In this document: positions 8,827 to 19,022 of the stretch, in pieces | How positions within the stretch are numbered: the stretch's first letter is position 1 | Layout of the letters: each line of letters begins with the position of its first letter | Assembly: GCF_024158915.1 (NCBI RefSeq) | Contig: NZ_JAMZGF010000002.1 | Location: forward strand, 1 to 64,000 | Direction: 5' to 3' | Source: Chryseobacterium sp. S0630 | Lineage (GTDB): Bacteria; Bacteroidota; Bacteroidia; Flavobacteriales; Weeksellaceae | Length of the DNA stretch: 64,000 nt | Made by a program: the position numbers and the translations under genes | Notes under the pieces: model-generated | Seen by the model: the letters and a program-made list of their open reading frames with translations, nothing else | What the model was told of the DNA's origin: nothing | Database searches by the model: none

Positions 8827-9043
8827 CTAAAACATACAAAACCATATTGTTTAAAAAATTATTTAAAATAGAAGAACGCAAAGTTTTAATGGTTTCAGAT
8901 TTTTACTAAAAATGAGTAATAATAGTGTCTATAGACTGTATCATTGATTTTCCCCCTTTGATATCTCAAAATAAAGTAAAACATTAAAAGCTTTGCGTTC
9001 AAAAAAACACACTTTTTTCCGAAGGTTTATTATTATCGGTTTC

Positions 9044-10561
9044 TTATGATACAATTGATTTTGTTATGGTAACAAGGCTCATCAGGATTACCACGATTCC
9101 TACCACAACAAACATTTTCTTTGTGGGAAGCTTTGACGTTAGCATGGCAGAGAAAGGAGCGGTAAAAACACCACCCAGCAAAAGTCCCAACACAATATTC
9201 CAATGATGAATACCAATCGTGAAAATGAATGTAATGGCACTTGTGATGGTCAGTAGAAACTTGGCAACGGTAGAACTTCCTACTACATAACGGGGAATCC
9301 TTCCTTCTTTAATCAATGTTCCGGTAACCAATGGTCCCCAGCCGCCACCTGCAAAAGAATCAATAAAACCTCCTGCCAACCCTAATACCCTTAGATTGGT
9401 TCTTCGTTTGGTTTTGCCTTGTCCTTGCTTTTTATCTTTAAATGCATTTCTTAAGATATTAATCCCAAGATACAGTGTGTAGCAGGCAATAATTGGCTTT
9501 ACAATATGAGCATAATGTTCGCCATAATGAGACAAAGTTAAAGCACCGATAATAGAACCTACGATAGCCAATGGGAATAAAACCCATACCATTTTTTTAT
9601 TGACATTTCCCAGTTTATAATGGCTGAAACTTCCTGCTGCAGTGGTAAATGACTCCGCAGAATGAATACTTGCGCTTACAACGGGAGGTGGAACATTCAA
9701 CAGTAAAAGAATGGTGGTACATATTACGCCATATCCCATTCCCATGGATCCGGCAACAATCTCTGCCATAAATCCGGCAAACAGCATCCAGTAAAAAATA
9801 TGACCATCTTTATTCAGAAAATACTGAATATCTTCGGAAAGATTGAACTGGTAGACCACAAGTCCAAACAGTCCGAAAAGAAGTAAAACTCCTATGATGC
9901 CCAGATAAATATTGGCTTTTCTCTGAGCTGTTTTGGTTATATTGATCAGTTTTTCAATTTCCATGTCTGGTTTTGCAGCAACTTTTCCGTCTGACAGATA
10001 TTCCGTAGTAATTTTATTGAGTTCTTTTACCTTATAATTGAAATCTCCTGTCAGTTGATTTCGGATATGCTGCATATTATCCAATACATGATCCATTTCA
10101 TCAGGAATAACTTCAGTAAAGGTTTCTCTTAATCTTTTAGCAATGGTTGGAGATTTACCGTTGGTGGAAATAGCAATTTTGAGACTTCCTTTTTTGACAA
10201 TGGAACCTAAATAAAAATCACATAAATCCGGCTTGTCTGCAATATTGACCAGTACATTTTTTTTCTGCGCTTTTTCCCTGATCTCTCCTGCCAGTTCAAT
10301 ATCATTTACCGCAATAATGGCCAGATCAGTATCATTAAAATCATGATCATCATAGGCTCTTTCGTGCAGTATTATATTGGAAAACTGGTTTTGTAAGGTT
10401 CTTACCTCAGGAATGATTTCTTTGGCTACCAGTTTGATAGATGTTTCCGGTGAATTGCCCAGTACAGATTCCAGTTTTTCCAGAGCTACCTTGCCACCAC
10501 CGATGATCAGTAGTGAAAGGTTTTCAAGTTTTAAAAATATGGGGTATAATGAATTGCTCAT
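9044..10561 (-). CDS. Fusion of siroheme-synthase N-domain (precorrin-2 dehydrogenase) with TSUP/TauE-SafE permease
   Basis: A 505-residue protein with two parts. Residues 1-200 match the CysG N-domain/Met8p family: an NAD site LLIIGGGKVALEKLE (about 17-31), NIADKPDLCDFY around the conserved Asp, and IAISTNGKSPTIAKRLRE. This domain oxidises precorrin-2 to sirohydrochlorin and may also insert iron. Residues 215-505 are a TSUP anion permease with about eight membrane helices and the two family repeats (AEIVAGSMGMGYG and GGFIDSFAGGGWGP). It starts 5 bp after the TonB-receptor stop codon. Its place in the cys locus suggests coupling of siroheme synthesis for sulfite reductase with sulfur-oxyanion transport. 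There is no SUMT domain here; that activity is the separate cobA at 17,216. Confidence 0.88.
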   Translation of the reverse strand: MSNSLYPIFLKLENLSLLIIGGGKVALEKLESVLGNSPETSIKLVAKEIIPEVRTLQNQFSNIILHERAYDDHDFNDTDLAIIAVNDIELAGEIREKAQKKNVLVNIADKPDLCDFYLGSIVKKGSLKIAISTNGKSPTIAKRLRETFTEVIPDEMDHVLDNMQHIRNQLTGDFNYKVKELNKITTEYLSDGKVAAKPDMEIEKLINITKTAQRKANIYLGIIGVLLLFGLFGLVVYQFNLSEDIQYFLNKDGHIFYWMLFAGFMAEIVAGSMGMGYGVICTTILLLLNVPPPVVSASIHSAESFTTAAGSFSHYKLGNVNKKMVWVLFPLAIVGSIIGALTLSHYGEHYAHIVKPIIACYTLYLGINILRNAFKDKKQGQGKTKRRTNLRVLGLAGGFIDSFAGGGWGPLVTGTLIKEGRIPRYVVGSSTVAKFLLTITSAITFIFTIGIHHWNIVLGLLLGGVFTAPFSAMLTSKLPTKKMFVVVGIVVILMSLVTITKSIVS

Positions 10562-10566
10562 CCTGA

Positions 10567-13443
10567 TTACAGTTTTAAATCATAAGTAAATGCCAGATAA
10601 TACAGTCCTCCGATTTCAGGACCTGCCGCATATTGGAAATAACGGCGGTTCAGCAGATTGGTTGCTCCAATTTTAATATTCGCACGGATTTCAGGCAGCT
10701 TCCATGTTGCTTGCGCATCAATGGTGTAATAAGCCGGAATTTGACCTGAGGCTAAAGGACTTTCCCACATAAAACCGCTCTGCCATCTTGCCACAAGGGT
10801 AAATCCTATATTTTTAACAATCTCTCTGTTTCCTACACTTACATTCACCATCCATTTCGGCGTATTGAAAGCTGTAATAAATAAGTCTGAGTTATTATTG
10901 GAAGCAAGATCATTATAAGAAACATTGGTATTCACATTATAATTTCCTGTGATATTATAACGAATTCCTAAAGACGTCCCATAGCTTTTATACGTATTGT
11001 TGCTGTTGGTATAAACTCTATATCGGTCCTGTTTGCTTCGGTCCAGCATGGCAAGAACAGCAGCATTGCTTCCTATCTGACTGTTTTTTGGGACAGCTAC
11101 TTCTACCTGTCCAAGAAATCCTTCGTAAATGTTATAATAAAAATCCCAGTCCAGCACAAGCTTATTATTGAAAAAAGTAGACTTATACCCTACTTCAAAT
11201 GAATTGATTTTTTCCGGCTGTAATTTTTGCAGATTGGCTACGGTTAAAAGTTGTTTGTTATCCTGAGCCGCCTGACCCTGGGTTTTTCCGGCATCTACAT
11301 CTGCATTTACTGCTGAGGTGAATTTATCGATGGAAGCCAATGTGTAAGAATTTTCCAGATAGCCTAATCCATCATTCACTTTTGAAAGGCCGCCTACTCT
11401 TCTTACATTTCCGTTGTTCACAAAAGAAAGGGCTTCAAATAGTGATGGAAAACGATATCCGTTCTGGAAAGAAGCTCTGAAATTATGTTCTTTCACCGGA
11501 GAATAGACAACACTTATCCTTGGATTCAATTTGGCTTCAAATTCAGGGTTTCTGTCGATACGTAATGCGGCATTGATTTTTAATTTATCATCAAAGAAAA
11601 GCTTGGTAATCTGTGCAAATGCGCCATATTTCTGATAAATAACATCTTTTCCAAAAGGACCGTTGGCTAAAGGAATATTTCTTTCATTGACAGGACGGTT
11701 GAAATCAACAAAATTGTTTCCATCCGGAGTAATGCTGTACAAACGGTAATCTACACCCGCAAGAAGATTGAATATCTTCACAAACCTGCTGAAATCATAG
11801 GTAAGTTCACCCTGATAAAAGCGGGATTTCTGTTCAAGCTTGGCACCTCCCGTTGCCGGAGCTCCTGCTACTCCTCCATTGGCTGAATCCCAGTTATTGA
11901 TCCCGATGATGGTATTCTTTAATTGCTCAAAGGCTGCCGTTCCCGGTACAACTCTGTTTTTATCTGCTTGCTGCCGAGCCAGGATAAATGCATCATTGAG
12001 ATTAACCCCTGAATTAAGACTATTCTGAAGAGTCGTTTGAAATATGTTTTTCCAGTTGGTATTGGAAAGATTGGTCAGATCAAGATTGTCTGCCAAAGGT
12101 TTCAGATTATAAGAATCTCCTGTATTTTCTATAGAGACGTAAGCTCTGAAGGTCAGTTCTTTTCCTGTGAGTTCTATTTTATGGTTCTGAACGGTAGCAT
12201 TCTGCAAACGGATTTTATTTCCTCTCTGGAAAGTTCCGTCCAGTAAGCCATAGCGATAAACATATGATGTTCTCCACTGATCTCCAAAACGGTAGTACAA
12301 TCCTGCATCGAACTTGATATTTTTCACATCCGGACTCACAAGATCTTTTTCCAGATATCCTGTCCTTGAAACATTGAATGTGGTTGGTTTTCCATTATAA
12401 TCTACTTTTACGGCTACACGGTTGTTTCTTTCATCGCCATATTTATTCCAAAGGTCTTCTGCCGGATTATTAGCCAGCGCAAAATTAGGATTGGCGGTGA
12501 CCAATGATCCCGGATTCTGATCGGTCAGATTGTTCGAAATCCAGTCGGTTCCACTGAAATAAGAGGCATTGACTTTTACAGCAAAGTTTTTATTGATCAC
12601 CTTTGCAAAACGGATGGCACTTTCTCCTAATGAACTTATTTTATGGTTAACATTGTCTACATGATTCACTCCACCACGGAAATAAACACTTATTCCTTCA
12701 GAGGTAAACGGATCTTTGGTCTGTAAACTTGCCAGTCCGTTGATGGCGTTCATTCCGTACAATGCAGAAGCTGCGCCCGGAGTGACTTCCATAGACTGGA
12801 TATCGAGTTCTGTAGGGCCAATGGCATTTCCCAACGGGACTCCCAACGTTGCCGACTGTACATCTACTCCGTCTACTAACTGCATGAAACGGAAATTATT
12901 AGGCGAATTGAAACCCCTTGAATTAGGAATTTTCAACGTAAGGCTTGAGGTTAACAGCTGAAGTCCTTTTACATTTTCCAATGTTTCATAGAAGGAAGCT
13001 GCCGGACTTTCCCTGATGGTCTTGATATCAATTTTTTCAATGGCAATCGGAGATCTTAATATTTTTTCCGGAACTCTGGATGCGGAAATCACGACATCAT
13101 CAATGATGGTATTTTGTGGATTAAGACCTATCGTTATTTTATTGGAGGGAGAAAGAATTTCAACAGTTTGTCCTGTAAATCCATCTTTCTGAATAACCAC
13201 TCTGAATGGAATGGTGACTCTTGTTCTGATTTTGAAGTTACCCAACTGATCCGTGAATGCGTTATCCTGTGTATTTTCGATCTGTACTTTTACGGAGTCA
13301 AGACCTTTTCGTGTATCTGTATTTTTGATACTTCCGCTAAGCTCTATAAGCTGCTGCTGTGCTTCTGCGAAATTAAAGAATAGAAATGTGAATGCAATAA
13401 TACCTGCTTTTGGTAGAAAATTTCCCTGTTTTTTGTTTTTCAT
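10567..13443 (-). CDS. TonB-dependent outer-membrane receptor of the sulfur locus
   Basis: A 958-residue protein with a signal peptide (FLPKAGIIAFTFLFFNFAEAQ). A carboxypeptidase-regulatory-like beta-sandwich follows (about 30-115), then a plug domain (about 125-235: IDDVVISASRVPEKILRSP, SALYGMNAINGLASLQTKDP). A 22-stranded-type barrel ends in the aromatic/hydrophobic strand LAFTYDLKL. It transports an unknown ligand across the outer membrane using TonB energy. It lies downstream of cysI (359-bp gap) and 5 bp upstream of the CysG-TSUP fusion, all on the minus strand. A sulfur compound such as a sulfonate or sulfate ester is therefore a plausible ligand, but this is inference from position only. 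Confidence 0.88.
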   Translation of the reverse strand: MKNKKQGNFLPKAGIIAFTFLFFNFAEAQQQLIELSGSIKNTDTRKGLDSVKVQIENTQDNAFTDQLGNFKIRTRVTIPFRVVIQKDGFTGQTVEILSPSNKITIGLNPQNTIIDDVVISASRVPEKILRSPIAIEKIDIKTIRESPAASFYETLENVKGLQLLTSSLTLKIPNSRGFNSPNNFRFMQLVDGVDVQSATLGVPLGNAIGPTELDIQSMEVTPGAASALYGMNAINGLASLQTKDPFTSEGISVYFRGGVNHVDNVNHKISSLGESAIRFAKVINKNFAVKVNASYFSGTDWISNNLTDQNPGSLVTANPNFALANNPAEDLWNKYGDERNNRVAVKVDYNGKPTTFNVSRTGYLEKDLVSPDVKNIKFDAGLYYRFGDQWRTSYVYRYGLLDGTFQRGNKIRLQNATVQNHKIELTGKELTFRAYVSIENTGDSYNLKPLADNLDLTNLSNTNWKNIFQTTLQNSLNSGVNLNDAFILARQQADKNRVVPGTAAFEQLKNTIIGINNWDSANGGVAGAPATGGAKLEQKSRFYQGELTYDFSRFVKIFNLLAGVDYRLYSITPDGNNFVDFNRPVNERNIPLANGPFGKDVIYQKYGAFAQITKLFFDDKLKINAALRIDRNPEFEAKLNPRISVVYSPVKEHNFRASFQNGYRFPSLFEALSFVNNGNVRRVGGLSKVNDGLGYLENSYTLASIDKFTSAVNADVDAGKTQGQAAQDNKQLLTVANLQKLQPEKINSFEVGYKSTFFNNKLVLDWDFYYNIYEGFLGQVEVAVPKNSQIGSNAAVLAMLDRSKQDRYRVYTNSNNTYKSYGTSLGIRYNITGNYNVNTNVSYNDLASNNNSDLFITAFNTPKWMVNVSVGNREIVKNIGFTLVARWQSGFMWESPLASGQIPAYYTIDAQATWKLPEIRANIKIGATNLLNRRYFQYAAGPEIGGLYYLAFTYDLKL

Positions 13444-13801
13444 TTTTGCTTCATTTTTTAGATTGAGAATGAAGCTGTCTGAAATTTTTATTTCTATGAT
13501 GAAAGTCTTCTATATTGGTTAATATTACAATTGAAGGGCTTAGAATTCCCCTCTTTTGGAGGGGTGGCGAAAATTCAAAGAATTTTTGACGGGGTGGTTT
13601 AAGCCATTCATATTATTGCTGAGATTGCTTCACCTTCGGTTCGCAATGACAGTTTGTTAGACTTCCATGATTCAAAAATTTCAAACAGCTTTGTTTGTAT
13701 TGTTATTTGAGAATCAACAACACATACACATTCGTCCGCCTAAATGAAGAGGTTTAGTTTTTTTGTTTTTTTTCAGATCATAATGAAAATTAGCCATATA
13801 A
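13444..13801. other. Gap between cysI and the TonB receptor
   Basis: A 358-bp spacer containing repeat copy 2, a short TTCACCTTCGGTTCGCAATGA-like word near 13,629 that resembles another dispersed repeat, and a T-rich tract near 13,757. No gene was seen. It probably holds the receptor's own promoter, although no clear TAnnTTTG box was found. Confidence 0.5.
13533..13600 (+). repeat. Dispersed palindromic repeat, copy 2
   Basis: Same order of elements as the copy at 5,755: GAAGGG, CCCCTC/GAGGGG hairpin, AAAATTC-AAA-GAATTTT, GGGGTGGTTT. It lies in the gap between cysI and the TonB receptor, upstream of the receptor gene. Confidence 0.9.
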
Positions 13802-15478
13802 TTAATTTAAGGTATGTAAGTAACGGTATGAAAAATCACCAAATGTTTCTTCTGCAAGTCTTTTCTGTACATAAATTCCGAAAAGTTCATCCAGAGTGGC
13901 CAGAATTTCTTCTTCACCAATATTTTCTTTAAATTTTGTATTCAGTCGCATTCCTAAGCGATCTCCTCCGATGTGGAGATTATATTTCCCATAAGCTGTA
14001 CCTACAAATCCGATTTCAGCATTGGGAGACCTTCCGCAGCCATTAGGACAGCCGGTCATACGGATGGTAATATCTTCTTCCAGCAGACCATATTTTTCAA
14101 GAATAGGTTCTATTTTCGTGACTAAAAAAGGTAAATAACGCTGTGCTTCCGCCAAAGCCAGTGAACAGGTATTCAGGGCCACACAGGCAACAGAGTTTTT
14201 ACGTAATGCGCTGGCTCCATTGGTATATTCTGAAATTCCATGTTCTTTTAAAATCTTTTCAATTTCATACTTATCTTTTTCATCAATATCGGCCAGAATA
14301 AGGTTCTGATTACAGGTAAAACGGAAATTAGCTTTACCAGTCTGTGCTATTTTTAATAACCCTGATTTTAAAGGATATTCCGCTGTGTTAAGAATTCTCC
14401 CATGCTCTACAAATACGGTATAAAACCATTTTCCTTCATGATTCTGAATCCAGCCGTAACGGTCTTTTCTTTGTTCAAATTTGAATTCTCTTGCCGGTTC
14501 AAAGCTGAATCCTGTTCTCTTTTCTACTTCAGTCCTGTACTGATCGATACCCAATTTATCAATCGTATATTTTAATCTTGATAATTTTCGGTCGCTTCTG
14601 TTTCCGAAATCCCTTTGTACTGTGATGATTTCGTAGACTGCTTTCAATACTTTTTCTTCGGTATCTACAAATCCAAGGATGGATGCAAGACGTGCATAGG
14701 TAGCTTCATTTCCGTGGGTCGCTCCTAATCCTCCTCCTGCAGCAATATTGTAGCCTACAATTTTATCATTTTCGATAATCGCAATTAAGGCGATATCATT
14801 GATGAATACATCCACATCATTATTAGGCGGAACAGCAATTCCTATTTTCAGTTTTCTCGGAAGATATCTGTCCTGATATAAAGGATCTTCCTCTGCTTTA
14901 CGGTCTACCAGAAGTTCATCATCAATCCAGATATCATAATAAGATTGGGTTTTTGGAAGACACATTTCACTGATTTTTCCTGCCAGTTCATAAGCTTCCT
15001 TGTGCAAAGGTGATTCAGAAGGATTAGCAGTACAGGTTACATTTCTGTTGACATCTCCACAAGCCGCAATCGAATCCAGATGCTGCAGATTGAAGCTCTG
15101 AATGGTAGGTCTTAAATGAGATTTTAAGATTCCATGCAGTTGAATGGTTTGTCTTGTGGTTACTTTTATCGTTCCTGTAGAATGATCTTCAGCAGTTTCA
15201 TTCAATCCTACCCATTGTTGAGGAGTTAAAAAACCTCCTGGAAGTCTTAAGCGGATCATATAAGAATACAGCCATTCCAGTTTTTTGGAGACACGTTCTT
15301 CTCTTCTGTCTCTGTCGTCCTGCTGGTACATTCCGTGGAATTTGATGACAGTCTGATCATCTTCTCTGATGGCTCCGGTGAAGTTGTCTGCAAGGCTTTC
15401 CTTTAAAGTTCCTCTGAGTCCGTTACTGCCGGTTTTAATTTTTTCTACCGGTGAAAGGTTCTCTTTATTGTTGTTCAT
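13802..15478 (-). CDS. cysI: Assimilatory sulfite reductase hemoprotein subunit
   Basis: A 558-residue protein reducing sulfite to sulfide with siroheme and a [4Fe-4S] cluster. The cluster and siroheme ligands are visible as Cys432-x5-Cys438 (ACVALNTCSLA) and Cys477-x3-Cys481 (TGCPNGCGR). The N-domain contains FHGMYQQDDRDRR and VTTRQTIQLHG, the anion- and siroheme-binding arginine motifs of the family. Its length matches CysI (about 550-570). It follows cysJ by 35 bp in the same operon. The diflavin partner next door supports an NADPH-dependent enzyme. Confidence 0.95.
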   Translation of the reverse strand: MNNNKENLSPVEKIKTGSNGLRGTLKESLADNFTGAIREDDQTVIKFHGMYQQDDRDRREERVSKKLEWLYSYMIRLRLPGGFLTPQQWVGLNETAEDHSTGTIKVTTRQTIQLHGILKSHLRPTIQSFNLQHLDSIAACGDVNRNVTCTANPSESPLHKEAYELAGKISEMCLPKTQSYYDIWIDDELLVDRKAEEDPLYQDRYLPRKLKIGIAVPPNNDVDVFINDIALIAIIENDKIVGYNIAAGGGLGATHGNEATYARLASILGFVDTEEKVLKAVYEIITVQRDFGNRSDRKLSRLKYTIDKLGIDQYRTEVEKRTGFSFEPAREFKFEQRKDRYGWIQNHEGKWFYTVFVEHGRILNTAEYPLKSGLLKIAQTGKANFRFTCNQNLILADIDEKDKYEIEKILKEHGISEYTNGASALRKNSVACVALNTCSLALAEAQRYLPFLVTKIEPILEKYGLLEEDITIRMTGCPNGCGRSPNAEIGFVGTAYGKYNLHIGGDRLGMRLNTKFKENIGEEEILATLDELFGIYVQKRLAEETFGDFSYRYLHTLN

Positions 15479-15513
15479 AATTGTTTCCTTTAATTTTTAC
15501 GGGTACTTCTTTT

Positions 15514-17232
15514 TTAATACACATCTTTCGCATATCTGCCGCTCAGTTCCATTTCTTCGAGGTAAACAACAGCGTCTTCTTTGCTGCGTTTTCCTTCATT
15601 CTGGATGATGCTGAGAAGCGTTTGTTCTACATCGTAGGCCATGGGTTCTTTCGCTCCGCATACATACACAGAAGCACCACCTTCCAGCCAGTAAAATACT
15701 TCCTGAGCATTTTGTTCTAATCTGTGCTGAACATATACTTTTTCATCTGTATCTCTTGAAAAGGCAAGGTCTAAATGCGTCAGGCTGCCTGTTTTAAGAA
15801 AATCCTGAAGTTCTGCCTGATAAAGGAAGTCTGATACAAAATTTCTGTCTCCGAAAAATAGCCAGTTTCTCCCTTCTGCTCCTGTAGCATCACGCTCCCA
15901 AAGGAATGATCTGAAAGGTGCAATACCCGTTCCCGGACCAATCATGATGATATCTTTATCGGCTTCCGGCAGTTTGAAATGTCCTGCATCCTGAATATAA
16001 AATTCAACGTCTTCACCTTCTTTGAATTCGCTCAGAAAACCACTGCATAATCCGTTATGTTTCTGGTGGTCAATAAAGAACTCCGATTTGGCAACGGTAA
16101 TATGAATTTCCGTATCACCATGAGCTTCCACAGAGGAAGAGATGGAATACAAACGAGGTGACTGAGCGGTTAATATCTGAATGATTTCCTCAAATTCATC
16201 TGCATTTTTTACCGGATAAATCCTAAGCAAATCAAGAAGACTTAATCTGACTTCAGGAATGGAATGTCCCGTTATTTTTGCATATTGAGCAACCACAGAT
16301 TTAAGCAGATAACTGATATTAAGATGCTTGGACAAAAGTTCTTCTACAGAATCCGTAATTTTTGTTGTTTCAACTTGTTTCTGAGGATCAATTCCCGTGA
16401 GAGTAATGATTTCGTATACTACTTCTTTCGAATTGAACGGAATCACTCCCAAAGCAGCACCTGGTTGATAGGCAAGGCTTTCTTCGGTTTCAATTTCGAT
16501 ATGATAAGTTTCTTTTTCAGACGTAATATCATTCAGATTGATGATGGCGGAAACTTTTCCCTGAAATTTCTTTCTTCCACTAGAAGCTTTTGGAGCTGAA
16601 ACATTTTTTGTACTCTGACCAGCATTTTTATTAACGGTTTCAAATACATGTTCTATCCAGTGGGAAGCTTCCTGTTCGTAATCAATATCACATTTTTTTA
16701 ATGGAATAATACGCTGAGCACCTAATATTTCAAAACGTGAATCTACATCTTCACCGGTTTGGCAGAACAGAGGATAACTGCTGTCTCCCAACGCCAGAAC
16801 TCCATATTTTAGTCCGCTGAGATTAATTTCATTTTCATAAATATAATCGTAGAATTTTTTAGCAAGAGCTGGTGGTTCACCTTCTCCCTGAGTGCTGATG
16901 ACTACAAAAAAGAATTCTTCTTTCGCCAAATCTTTAGGCTTGTATTGGGAAAGGTCTGCCAGTTTTACCTGAAGTCCTTTTTTCTTAACAATAGTTGCCA
17001 GAGCAGTAGCCAGTTTTTTACTGTTTCCGGTTTCTGTGCCATAAGCCAGTGTTATTTTCTTTACAGCATTCTGTATAATACTATTCGTTTCCTGTGGTGG
17101 CAGAACAGCTGTCAGTGATGATCCTCCGGCGATACCTGCAAGATATCCGCTTGCCCAGATGGCTTCGTCTCTGGAGAGGTCTCCCGAGATTTGTTTTAAT
17201 ACGTTTAATTTAGTTTCAGACAGCATATTCAA
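15514..17232 (-). CDS. cysJ: Sulfite reductase flavoprotein (alpha) subunit
   Basis: A 572-residue diflavin reductase that passes electrons from NADPH through FAD and FMN to CysI. It has a flavodoxin domain with the FMN phosphate loop LAYGTETGNSKKLA (about 50-65), then a CysJ-type FAD-binding domain (about 220-420; SPRLYSISSS is the FAD motif), then an NADP domain starting at IGPGTGIAPFRSFL and ending in the aromatic C-terminus GRYAKDVY. It is slightly shorter than E. coli CysJ (599). The start overlaps the cobA stop region by 17 bp, which implies translational coupling; an ATG two codons in (17226) is an alternative. Confidence 0.93.
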   Translation of the reverse strand: MNMLSETKLNVLKQISGDLSRDEAIWASGYLAGIAGGSSLTAVLPPQETNSIIQNAVKKITLAYGTETGNSKKLATALATIVKKKGLQVKLADLSQYKPKDLAKEEFFFVVISTQGEGEPPALAKKFYDYIYENEINLSGLKYGVLALGDSSYPLFCQTGEDVDSRFEILGAQRIIPLKKCDIDYEQEASHWIEHVFETVNKNAGQSTKNVSAPKASSGRKKFQGKVSAIINLNDITSEKETYHIEIETEESLAYQPGAALGVIPFNSKEVVYEIITLTGIDPQKQVETTKITDSVEELLSKHLNISYLLKSVVAQYAKITGHSIPEVRLSLLDLLRIYPVKNADEFEEIIQILTAQSPRLYSISSSVEAHGDTEIHITVAKSEFFIDHQKHNGLCSGFLSEFKEGEDVEFYIQDAGHFKLPEADKDIIMIGPGTGIAPFRSFLWERDATGAEGRNWLFFGDRNFVSDFLYQAELQDFLKTGSLTHLDLAFSRDTDEKVYVQHRLEQNAQEVFYWLEGGASVYVCGAKEPMAYDVEQTLLSIIQNEGKRSKEDAVVYLEEMELSGRYAKDVY

Positions 17233-18061
17233 AGAAATTTTGAGTGGTAGGGATGAGACTTCCGTTTTCTACTGATTTAAAATAAAGACCTTCCTGCTCG
17301 GCATTTTCAAGCCATGAAAACTCTTCGTGGAGGTTTACAATTTTACCCACTACTACCAATGAAGGTGATGCAAAGTTTTTGTCCCCGAATTTTTCATTAA
17401 AATCATCAAATGATGATGTGTACACTTTTTGGAAAGGAGTCGTAGCCTGTTCAATGACTGCAATTTTTTTATCACCCGAAATCTGAAGTGCTTTCAGTTT
17501 TTCCACAAGAGGAGTAAGATTTCCTTTAGACATGTAGAAAACAAGAGTATCATTGGTTAAAGCAAGCTCTTTCCAGTATTCTTCGCTCACGATTTCCGAT
17601 TTATAGTACGTCAGAAAACGGACGGATGTAGAATATCCTCTGGCAGTTAAAGGCATTCCCGCAAATGCTGCAGCTCCTAAAGCGGCTGTAATTCCCGGAA
17701 TGATTTCGTAAGAAATATGATGTTGTTTTAAAGCCTGCAGCTCATCCAGAATATTAGAGAAAATAGAAACATCTCCTCCTTTCAATCTTACAATAGTTTT
17801 ATTCTGAAGGGCATATTCCACCATCAAAGTATTGATATGAGACTGAGGGGTGGAAGCATTTTTACTGCATTCTTTCCCTACATAGATGATTTCTGTGTTT
17901 TCATTGACGTAGGTTTCCAGAATTTCCGGACTTACAAGGCGGTCACATAAAATGACGTCTGCTTCTGCGATAGCTTTTACTGCTTTTACAGTGATCAGTT
18001 CAGGGTTGCCGGGCCCTGCACCGATAAGGAAGACCTTTGGTGATTTTATATTTGTTTTCAT
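17216..18061 (-). CDS. cobA: Uroporphyrinogen-III C-methyltransferase (SUMT)
   Basis: A 281-residue protein that methylates uroporphyrinogen III twice to make precorrin-2, the first step from the tetrapyrrole trunk to siroheme. The SAM-binding signature VFLIGAGPGNPELITVKA is at residues 10-27, followed by ADVILCDRLVSPEIL, VRLKGGDVSIF and the GITAALGAAAFAGMPLTARG loop, all diagnostic of SUMT. Length is typical for the stand-alone enzyme. It sits between cysK and cysJ, supplying the siroheme of CysI. The next pathway step is supplied by the N-domain of the fusion at 9,044. Confidence 0.94.
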   Translation of the reverse strand: MKTNIKSPKVFLIGAGPGNPELITVKAVKAIAEADVILCDRLVSPEILETYVNENTEIIYVGKECSKNASTPQSHINTLMVEYALQNKTIVRLKGGDVSIFSNILDELQALKQHHISYEIIPGITAALGAAAFAGMPLTARGYSTSVRFLTYYKSEIVSEEYWKELALTNDTLVFYMSKGNLTPLVEKLKALQISGDKKIAVIEQATTPFQKVYTSSFDDFNEKFGDKNFASPSLVVVGKIVNLHEEFSWLENAEQEGLYFKSVENGSLIPTTQNFFEYAV

Positions 18062-18084
18062 TGAAGTAGGTGTTAATTAAGGAT

Positions 18085-18996
18085 TTAGAAGAGTCCTTCT
18101 ACAGACAGATACCTTTCTCCGGTATCGTAGTTGATGGTAAGAATTTTAGCGTTAGGTTGTATTTCCGGTAAATGTTTGGCGATGGCTGCTAAAGCGGCTC
18201 CTGTGGAAACTCCTACAAAAAGGCCTTCTTTTTTAGCAGCGTTAAGAGCATATTCATAAGCTTCTTCCTTGCCTACGGTGATTACTCCGTCTAAAAGGGT
18301 AATATCCAGAATGGAAGGTACAAAGCCTGCTCCTAATCCCTGTAACGGGTGTGGTGCCGGGCTTCCTCCGCTTAGTACGGGAGATAATTCCGGCTCTACG
18401 GCAATTACTTTTACGTTAGGATATTTTTCTTTTACTGTTTTTGCGATTCCGGTGATGTGTCCTCCGGTTCCTACTCCTGTAATGATATAATCAAGTCCAT
18501 CCGGGAAGTCTTTTAAGATTTCCTGAGCGGTGGTTTCTACGTGTACTTTTACATTGGCAGGATTGTCAAACTGTCTTGGAATCCATGAATTTGGAGTTTC
18601 TTCAGCCAGTTCATTAGCTTTTTCAATAGCCCCTTTCATACCTTTTTCTCTTGGAGTAAGCACGAATTCTGCTCCGTAAGCTTCCATGATTTTACGGCGT
18701 TCTATACTCATGCTTTCCGGCATGACAAGAATAAGTTTGTATCCTTTTACAGCAGCTACCAAAGCAAGTCCTATTCCTGTATTTCCACTGGTAGGTTCTA
18801 TAATGATGCAGTCTTTATTTAATAATCCTTTGGCTTCTGCATCTTCAATCATTGCTAATCCAATTCTGTCTTTAATGCTTCCGCCAGGGTTGCTTTTTTC
18901 AAGTTTGATCCAGATTTCGTGATCTGAACTGAAGAGTTTATTAATTTTCACGACGGGTGTATTTCCAATCGTTTCTAATGCATTCTGAAACTTCAT
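18085..18996 (-). CDS. cysK: Cysteine synthase (O-acetylserine sulfhydrylase)
   Basis: A 303-residue PLP enzyme that makes cysteine from O-acetylserine and sulfide. The PLP Schiff-base lysine is Lys42 in [11 protein letters not shown]. The substrate loop [11 protein letters not shown], the phosphate-binding [10 protein letters not shown] and the closing VSTGAALAA segment are all present. Length and motifs match CysK rather than CysM or cystathionine beta-synthase. It lies 26 bp after cysE, its usual partner in the cysteine synthase complex, and 23 bp before cobA. Confidence 0.94.
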   Translation of the reverse strand: MKFQNALETIGNTPVVKINKLFSSDHEIWIKLEKSNPGGSIKDRIGLAMIEDAEAKGLLNKDCIIIEPTSGNTGIGLALVAAVKGYKLILVMPESMSIERRKIMEAYGAEFVLTPREKGMKGAIEKANELAEETPNSWIPRQFDNPANVKVHVETTAQEILKDFPDGLDYIITGVGTGGHITGIAKTVKEKYPNVKVIAVEPELSPVLSGGSPAPHPLQGLGAGFVPSILDITLLDGVITVGKEEAYEYALNAAKKEGLFVGVSTGAALAAIAKHLPEIQPNAKILTINYDTGERYLSVEGLF

Positions 18997-19022
18997 ATCA
19001 ATTACTTTTTATTTTTGTTTTT

